Shown: one piece after another, positions 1 through 3,634 of the stretch
Position numbering within the stretch: position 1 is the stretch's first letter
Layout of the letters: each line of letters begins with the position of its first letter
Assembly (NCBI GenBank): GCA_934647145.1
Contig: CAKUFB010000095.1
Location: 1 to 8,929, forward strand
DNA length: 8,929 nucleotides
Direction: 5' to 3'
From: an uncultured Clostridia bacterium
GTDB taxonomy: Bacteria > Bacillota > Clostridia > Christensenellales > Aristaeellaceae
The notes under the pieces: generated by a model
Database searches by the model: none
What the model saw: only the letters and a program-made list of their open reading frames with translations
What the model was told of the DNA's origin: nothing
Made by a program: the position numbers and the translations under genes

Positions 1-1
1 G

Positions 2-130
2 CTGTGTAACGGTCTGAACCTCGGCCTGCCCGGCGTGTGGTACGCCATGTACCTCGACTGGACCTGCCGCTGCATCTGCTTCTTCTGGCGCATGGTCAGC
101 GGCCGCTGGCGCCGGTTCAGGGTAATCTGA
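2..130 (+). CDS. MATE-type multidrug efflux transporter, C-terminal end (partial)
   Basis: The frame starting at base 2 is open from the window edge to TGA at 128-130 and encodes 42 residues of a C-terminus. It contains GLPGVWYAMYLDWTCRCICF followed by a basic tail (WRMVSGRWRRFRVI). A Gly-Leu-x-Gly-Val-Trp-x-Ala-Met stretch, one hydrophobic segment and a short Arg/Lys-rich cytoplasmic tail containing SGRW is the usual ending of clostridial MATE-family (NorM/DinF-like) cation-coupled drug exporters in the inner membrane. The rest of the protein lies outside the window, so the call rests on this short signature alone. Two terminators follow directly, so this gene is the last of its transcript. 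Confidence 0.66.
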   Translation: MCNGLNLGLPGVWYAMYLDWTCRCICFFWRMVSGRWRRFRVI

Positions 131-136
131 TGGTGG

Positions 137-165
137 CGGGGAAGCAAACTCCCCCGAGTTTTTTT
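137..165 (+). terminator. Intrinsic terminator after the MATE gene
   Basis: GGGGA (138-142) pairs with TCCCC (150-154) around a seven-base loop. C137 can pair with G156 if C155 is bulged. Seven T's follow at 159-165. The hairpin starts seven bases after the stop codon at 130. Confidence 0.7.
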
Positions 166-174
166 GACAGTCTG

Positions 175-208
175 ACGTTCAGGCTTCATGCCTGAACGTT
201 CTTTTTTC
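175..208 (+). terminator. Second, stronger intrinsic terminator
   Basis: ACGTTCAGGC (175-184) and GCCTGAACGT (190-199) form a perfect 10-bp stem with a five-base loop TTCAT. The tail is TCTTTTTTCTT. It lies in tandem behind the first hairpin and insulates purA from readthrough. An ATG inside the loop (188) opens the purA frame but cannot be its start. Confidence 0.9.
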
Positions 209-265
209 TTCCGCACGAATCGTTCTGTGTTTGCGGTAAATTCTATGGAAACTTCGGCTTTTTGC

Positions 266-294
266 TTGCCTTCCGGGACGCAATTTGCTATGAT
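266..294 (+). promoter_or_regulatory. Probable purA promoter
   Basis: TTGCCT (266-271, 4 of 6 to the -35 consensus) is separated by 17 bp from TATGAT (289-294, 5 of 6 to the -10 consensus). The predicted start is near 301, giving a leader of about 75 nt that begins with a GCGCG/CGCGC hairpin (301-316). No purine riboswitch or PurR-type box was recognised. Confidence 0.58.
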
Positions 295-376
295 AACAGT
301 GCGCGTTCAGGCGCGCGCATATTATAGAATGTTTTTATCGCAACCCGACCGAACGTACGGAATTGGAGGCTATTAT

Positions 377-1654
377 ATGACCCATTGCGCAATCGTAGGC
401 ATCAACTGGGGCGACGAGGGAAAGGGCCGCATGGTGGACTACCTGGCCGAAAACTACGACGTCGTCATCCGCTATCAGGGCGGCAACAACGCCGGCCACA
501 CGGTGGTCAACGAGTACGGCGAGTTCAAGCTGAACCTGCTGCCCTCGGGCATCTTCCGCCCGGAGAAGATCAACCTGCTGGGCGCGGGCACGGTCATCGA
601 CCTGAAGCACCTGTGCGGCGAGATCGACCGGCTGCGCAGTCAGGGCGTCGTCATCACGCCGGACAACCTGAAGATTTCCGACCGCGCGATGATGGTGCTG
701 CCCTTCCATCCGCTGCAGGACAAGCTGGAGGAAATCCGCCTGGGCAAGGACAGCTACGGCTCCACGCTGCGCGGCATCTCCCCGATCTACGGCGACAAAT
801 ACATGAAAAAGGCGCTGGAGATGGGCGACCTGCTCTACCCCGAGACGCTCAAAAAGCACCTGCATAAGCTGATCGACTGGAAAAACGCGGTCTTTTCTCA
901 GGCCTATCATCAGCCGCCGATCGATTTCGACGAGACCATGGCCTGGATCGAGCAGTACGGCTCCCAGCTTCGCCCCTACATCGTGGACGCGGGCGAGCTG
1001 CTGGAGGCGGCCGAGGCGCAGGGCAAGGAGTTCCTGTTCGAGGCTCAGCTGGGCGCGCTGCGCGACATCGACTACGGCATCTACCCCTTCACCTCCTCCT
1101 CTTCCCCGCTGGCGGCGTACGCGCCCTGCGGCTGCGGCTATCCCAGCGTGAAGGTGAACCGGGTGGTGGGCGTGGCCAAGGCCTATTCCACCTGCGTGGG
1201 CGAGGGGCCGTTCGTGGGCGAGCTGACCGGCGACGAGGCGCACGACCTGCGCGAGGCCGGACACGAGTACGGCGCGGCGACCGGCAGGCCCAGGCGCGTG
1301 GCCTGGCTCGACCTGGTGGCCACCCGTCACGGCGTAAAGCTGCAGGGCGCGACCGAGCTGGCGCTGACCAAGCTGGACGTGCTGAGCTACCTCGACCGCA
1401 TCCCGGTGTGCGTCGCCTATGAAAAGGCCGACGGAACCCGCACCGAGCGCTTCCCCTACACCCCCGAGCTTTCCGCCTGCAGGCCGGTGTACGAATACCT
1501 GCCCGGCTGGCACTGCGATATTTCCGACTGCCGCCGGTTTAAGGATCTGCCCCAGGCCGCGCAGGACTATGTGCTCTATTGCGAAAAGCAGCTCTGCTGC
1601 CCGATCCCCTTCGTTTCCGTGGGCGCAGAACGCGATCAGCTGATCATTCGCTGA
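377..1654 (+). CDS. purA: Adenylosuccinate synthetase
   Basis: This 425-residue cytoplasmic enzyme joins IMP and aspartate using GTP to form adenylosuccinate, the first committed step of AMP synthesis. The length is normal for the family. The phosphate loop GDEGKG (residues 12-17) carries the catalytic Asp13, and GHTV (40-43) carries His41. The aspartate loop is GAATGRPRR (299-307), and TKLDVL (331-336) is the guanine-binding motif. The start is ATG 377, with GGAGG at 365-369 eight bases upstream. An in-frame ATG at 188 would add 63 residues, but it lies inside a terminator loop and upstream of the promoter. Two normally fixed motifs differ: the usual FEGAQG reads FEAQLG (221-226), and the GTT-x-RGIGP loop reads GSTLRGISP (128-136). 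I take it as a divergent clostridial PurA branch. It is followed after 22 bases by the XRE regulator, probably on the same mRNA. Confidence 0.95.
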   Translation: MTHCAIVGINWGDEGKGRMVDYLAENYDVVIRYQGGNNAGHTVVNEYGEFKLNLLPSGIFRPEKINLLGAGTVIDLKHLCGEIDRLRSQGVVITPDNLKISDRAMMVLPFHPLQDKLEEIRLGKDSYGSTLRGISPIYGDKYMKKALEMGDLLYPETLKKHLHKLIDWKNAVFSQAYHQPPIDFDETMAWIEQYGSQLRPYIVDAGELLEAAEAQGKEFLFEAQLGALRDIDYGIYPFTSSSSPLAAYAPCGCGYPSVKVNRVVGVAKAYSTCVGEGPFVGELTGDEAHDLREAGHEYGAATGRPRRVAWLDLVATRHGVKLQGATELALTKLDVLSYLDRIPVCVAYEKADGTRTERFPYTPELSACRPVYEYLPGWHCDISDCRRFKDLPQAAQDYVLYCEKQLCCPIPFVSVGAERDQLIIR

Positions 1655-1676
1655 GCCGTTTTCAGGAGGAACCCCT

Positions 1677-2393
1677 ATGACCCGTTTAGGTGAAACCATC
1701 AGGGCGGCGCGCCTGAAGGCCAAAATGACCCCCAAGGCGCTGGCCCGCAAGTGCGGCGTGTCCGAGTCCTTTGTCAACGAAGTCGAGCAGGGCCGCCGAA
1801 TCCTGTCCGACGACCAGGCGCAGCGCATGCTGAAGGCGCTGGGCGTGTCCAACCCGGTCTCCACCGAGCTGGAGGTGGCCGCCGAGCCCGAGTTCACGCC
1901 CCCGCCGCGTCCCCGTCCCTACGTCCTGCCGGTGCGCGCGCCCGAGCAGCCCGCCCCCACCCGCGAGGAGCAGGAGGCTACCCAGAAGGCCACCGACGCC
2001 TGGCTGGACGCGCTGGGCGGCGTGGTCAAGCGCGTGCCCATACTGGACGCGAACGGCGTGGTGATCGACCACCGCCTGCTGCCGGTCATCGGCGGCCGCA
2101 TCGAGGGCGGCAACCCCGACAAGGTGATCTACTTCCGCGTCGAGGACGACGAGCTGCGCGGCTTCCGCATCCACGCGGGCGACCTGCTGCTCACCGTGCC
2201 CGCCGCCACCCCGGTCGACGACGCGATCATGCTCATCGAGCTGGACGGCAAGCGCGCCGTGCGCAAGATCAAGAAGCTGGACGGCGGCAAGCTGCTGCTG
2301 CAGACCTATGACCACGCGCTCCGTCTGGACGCCGTGGAGCTCAAAAACGTGCTGATTCTGGGCCGCTGCGTGCGCCTGGAAGCCCAGCTATAG
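1677..2393 (+). CDS. XRE-family HTH regulator with LexA/S24-like C-terminal domain, catalytic dyad apparently lost
   Basis: This is a 238-residue DNA-binding protein. Residues 4-57 form a Cro/CI-type helix-turn-helix (MTPKALARKCGVSESFVNEV, with EQGRR at 37-41). Residues 72-98 are a Pro-rich linker. From about residue 118 the pattern fits the beta-rich S24/LexA/CI fold: VEDDELRGFRIHAGDLLL (155-172), followed by ELDGKRAVRKIKKL (188-201). Active S24 proteins have Ser in the D-x-S-M position and Lys in the V-K-R-L position. Here these read DDEL (Glu159) and VRKI (Arg196), so self-cleavage looks impossible and the domain may serve dimerisation or sensing. The ATG at 1677 has AGGAGGA (1663-1669) upstream, and the gene lies 22 bases behind purA. 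The target is unknown. Although it neighbours the cas island, a strong terminator separates them, so control of cas is only speculation. Confidence 0.82.
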   Translation: MTRLGETIRAARLKAKMTPKALARKCGVSESFVNEVEQGRRILSDDQAQRMLKALGVSNPVSTELEVAAEPEFTPPPRPRPYVLPVRAPEQPAPTREEQEATQKATDAWLDALGGVVKRVPILDANGVVIDHRLLPVIGGRIEGGNPDKVIYFRVEDDELRGFRIHAGDLLLTVPAATPVDDAIMLIELDGKRAVRKIKKLDGGKLLLQTYDHALRLDAVELKNVLILGRCVRLEAQL

Positions 2394-2400
2394 ACAACGC

Positions 2401-2432
2401 AGAACCCCCGCCTGAAGCGGGGGTTCTCTTGT
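2401..2432 (+). terminator. Terminator of the purA-regulator unit
   Basis: AGAACCCCCGC (2401-2411) and GCGGGGGTTCT (2417-2427) form a perfect 11-bp stem with loop CTGAA. The tail CTTGTATT is T-rich but interrupted. It begins seven bases after the regulator stop codon and marks the left boundary of the CRISPR island. Confidence 0.85.
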
Positions 2433-2454
2433 ATTCAGCCTTGTGAGCAAATGG

Positions 2455-2487
2455 CTGTAATTTTTTTCTCCTTAAACTGTCCTAGAG
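2455..2487 (-). promoter_or_regulatory. Predicted Cascade operator: protospacer matched by the crRNA-like RNA, with CTC PAM
   Basis: Read on the minus strand from 2484, the site begins TAGGACAGTTTAAGGAGA. The guide-like part of the small RNA at 2781 begins TAGGATAGTTTCAGGAGA. Sixteen of these 18 positions match, and 18 of 21 when extended to 2464. The mismatches within the first 18 are positions 6 and 12. Matching decays beyond position 21. The three bases before position 1 on this strand (2487-2485) read CTC, which fits the YYC/TTC PAM class known for type I-C. The PAM is separated by one base from the -35 box of the cas promoter (2489), so a bound Cascade would cover that box. Repression is inferred; the match is visible directly. 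Confidence 0.75.
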
Positions 2488-2488
2488 C

Positions 2489-2517
2489 TTGACAATCAAA
2501 CTATTCAGTGGTATACT
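2489..2517 (+). promoter_or_regulatory. Strong promoter of the cas5c-cas8c-cas7c operon
   Basis: TTGACA (2489-2494, perfect consensus) and TATACT (2512-2517, 5 of 6) are separated by 17 bp. A TG at 2509-2510 gives an extended -10. The predicted start is near 2524. No plus-strand promoter of similar quality lies closer to cas5c, so the cas transcript would have a leader of about 350 nt. So strong a promoter ahead of a nucleic-acid-binding complex implies tight control, which the operator just upstream could provide. Confidence 0.85.
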
Positions 2518-2530
2518 ATACTTGTTTTTA

Positions 2531-2686
2531 AGGCACCACCGCACAATTCAGCGGCGCGTCGGGCGATGCCTTTTCCGCCATCTGTGGCATGCAGATTTCT
2601 CGATTTATCCCCAGTAAATCTTCGAAATTTGCATCTGACGAAAAATCCTTCTGCCGGCCGACCACCTCATTTGTGCGGTGTTGCCT
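2531..2686. mobile_element. MITE-like element, 156 bp, with terminal inverted repeats and TA flanks
   Basis: The left end AGGCACCACCGCACAATT (2531-2548) and the right end, read inward on the other strand, AGGCAACACCGCACAAAT (2686-2669), match at 16 of 18 positions. TA dinucleotides flank both sides (2529-2530 and 2687-2688), as expected for TA target duplication by Tc1/mariner-IS630-type transposases. The inside is also an imperfect palindrome: ATGCAGATTTC (2589-2599) pairs with GAAATTTGCAT (2624-2634), and GATTTA (2602-2607) with TAAATC (2615-2620) at the apex. It encodes no transposase. It lies between the cas promoter and the crRNA-like RNA and lengthens the cas leader. A structured non-mobile RNA element is the alternative. 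Confidence 0.7.
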
Positions 2687-2708
2687 TAGATCCTCCTTCG
2701 TATACTGG

Positions 2709-2749
2709 AAAACGCCGGAGAGATACGTACTCAGCGCATCTCCCCGGCG
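2709..2749 (-). terminator. 3' hairpin of the crRNA-like RNA
   Basis: On the minus strand CGCCGGGGAGAT (2749-2738) pairs with ATCTCTCCGGCG (2724-2713) over 12 bp. One pair is G-U in the minus-strand RNA but would be an A-C mismatch in the plus-strand RNA, which favours a minus-strand product. Four T's follow (2712-2709). The U tract is short, so termination may be partial. The 5' part (TCGCCG...ATGCG) also resembles the TCGCTG...ATGCG of the repeat at 2807-2782, so it could be a decayed second repeat. Confidence 0.6.
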
Positions 2750-2807
2750 ATTCCGGTGTATTCTCTCCTGAAACTATCCTAATTTCAATCCACGCATTTT
2801 CAGCGAC
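2713..2807 (-). ncRNA. CreR-like crRNA-resembling RNA (single degenerate I-C repeat plus guide targeting the cas promoter)
   Basis: Read on the minus strand, 2807-2782 is a 26-base degenerate type I-C repeat. It keeps the 5' GTCGC and the 3' GCGTGGATTGAAAT, which contains the usual crRNA 5' handle, but the central stem is reduced to CGC/GCG around TGAAAAT. Canonical I-C repeats are about 32 bases. The guide-like segment runs from 2781 to about 2751 and matches the sequence beside the cas promoter. A hairpin with a short T run (2749-2709) follows and may double as a second decayed repeat. A promoter places the predicted start at 2807, the first repeat base. Known CreR RNAs guide Cascade to cas promoters with limited complementarity and so repress without cleavage; this unit has every part of that design. 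A CreA antitoxin is the alternative, but I see no CreT-like small toxin with a ribosome site. Confidence 0.78.
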
Positions 2808-2813
2808 GTCCCC

Positions 2814-2842
2814 ATTATACCGGATTGCGCCCATCGAATCAA
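2814..2842 (-). promoter_or_regulatory. Promoter of the crRNA-like RNA
   Basis: On the minus strand TTGATT (2842-2837) is followed after 17 bp by a perfect TATAAT (2819-2814). The seventh base after the -10 is G2807, the first base of the degenerate repeat, so the RNA would start at the repeat without a leader. A TTGACA at 2849-2844 lies 24 bp from the -10, too far to serve as its -35. The promoter lies inside the cas leader and fires against cas transcription. Confidence 0.8.
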
Positions 2843-2875
2843 GTGTCAATTCTTACACAAAAGAGGTGATGAATC

Positions 2876-3634
2876 TTGGAAACCAAAATCCGTAACGCCA
2901 TCGAGTACCAGGTATCCGGCCGATACGCGCTCTTTTCAAACCCCGCGCTGCGCATGGGCGGTGAAAAGGCGACGTTTCCCGTCCCAACCTATCAGGCGCT
3001 CAAGGGGATTACGGAGCAGATCCACTGGAGGCCCTCAATCATCTGGCTCGTGGACGACGTCCGCGTTGTCCGCCCGATTCAGACCGAGAGCAAGAGCGTT
3101 CGTCCGATCAGCTATGACGGCCATCCCAGCACCCTGTCGATCTATACCTATCTGAGGGAGCCGCTGTATCAGGTGCGCGCGCATTTCATCCCCAACCCCT
3201 TTCGGACGGAGCCCGACCTCATTGCCGACGGGCAAAATGAACACAAGCACCACTGCATTGCGCGCAGAATGGTGGAGCGCGGCGGGCGGCGCGACGTCTT
3301 TCTGGGCACGCGCGAGTGCCTGGCCTACGTGGAGCCCTGCGCCTACGGAGAGGGCGAGGGCTATTACGACGGGAGCGGCGAGATCGATCTCGGCCTCATG
3401 TTTCACAGCTTCGCCTATCCTGACGAAACTGGGAAAAACGAGCTCGGCGTTCGCTTCTGGCGCGCCAAAATGGTGAACGGCGAGATTCATTTTCCCCGGC
3501 CCGAGGACTGCGACCCTTCGCTGTACCGATTCGTTCGCCCGATGAAGCCCAAGAAATTCGGCGGCAGGTCTGGAAATTTCTCCTGCGCGGAGGATACGGC
3601 TCCGGAGCTTTCGGAAGAAGGTGACGGCCGGTGA
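2876..3634 (+). CDS. cas5c: Type I-C CRISPR Cas5c (Cas5d), crRNA-processing ribonuclease and Cascade subunit
   Basis: In type I-C systems Cas5c replaces Cas6: it cuts pre-crRNA at the repeat stem, keeps the 5' handle and nucleates Cascade. This 252-residue protein has the RAMP-like N-terminus EYQVSGRYALFSNP (10-23), PTYQALKGI (37-45), IHWRPSIIWLVDDVRVVRPI (49-68) and GGRRDVFLGTRECLAYVEP (136-154). Residues matching the catalytic triad of characterised Cas5d enzymes are present: Tyr39 in PTYQ, and Lys124 and His125 in NEHKHH (121-126). It is probably an active nuclease even though no array is nearby. The start is TTG 2876, since a stop (2870-2872) lies just upstream in frame and the next ATG would remove the conserved first strand. 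GAGGTGAT (2863-2870) is well placed. The stop overlaps the cas8c start (GTGA), which suggests translational coupling. Confidence 0.93.
   Translation: METKIRNAIEYQVSGRYALFSNPALRMGGEKATFPVPTYQALKGITEQIHWRPSIIWLVDDVRVVRPIQTESKSVRPISYDGHPSTLSIYTYLREPLYQVRAHFIPNPFRTEPDLIADGQNEHKHHCIARRMVERGGRRDVFLGTRECLAYVEPCAYGEGEGYYDGSGEIDLGLMFHSFAYPDETGKNELGVRFWRAKMVNGEIHFPRPEDCDPSLYRFVRPMKPKKFGGRSGNFSCAEDTAPELSEEGDGR

Larger units (their letters stand above)
2524..2875 (+). other. Long 5' leader of the cas operon (no protein gene)
   Basis: About 350 bases separate the predicted cas transcription start from the cas5c start codon. The stretch holds a MITE-like palindrome (2531-2686) and, on the opposite strand, a complete small RNA unit (hairpin 2713-2749, crRNA-like body up to 2807, promoter 2814-2842). 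Plus-strand reading frames here, such as the one opened by ATG 2566 or ATG 2589, have no Shine-Dalgarno site and cross the palindrome, so I do not call them genes. A ribosome site GAGGTGAT (2863-2870) ends the leader. Confidence 0.6.

Noticed and set aside
188..376. N-terminal extension of purA from ATG 188
   Set aside because: The ATG lies in the loop of a strong terminator and upstream of the promoter; the family N-terminus and a good ribosome site fit ATG 377.
335..1897. Long minus-strand open frame over purA
   Set aside because: Low-complexity, Ala/Val/Leu/Gly-rich translation typical of the antisense strand of a GC-rich gene; no family resemblance.
2782..2807. Ordinary CRISPR array
   Set aside because: Only one repeat-like unit with a shortened stem, no regularly spaced second copy of good quality, and its own promoter; a regulatory crRNA-like RNA fits better.
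2566..2895. Small plus-strand gene or CreT-like toxin downstream of the cas promoter
   Set aside because: No Shine-Dalgarno site at ATG 2566 or 2589, and the frames run through the MITE-like palindrome and the antisense RNA; no support for a toxin.
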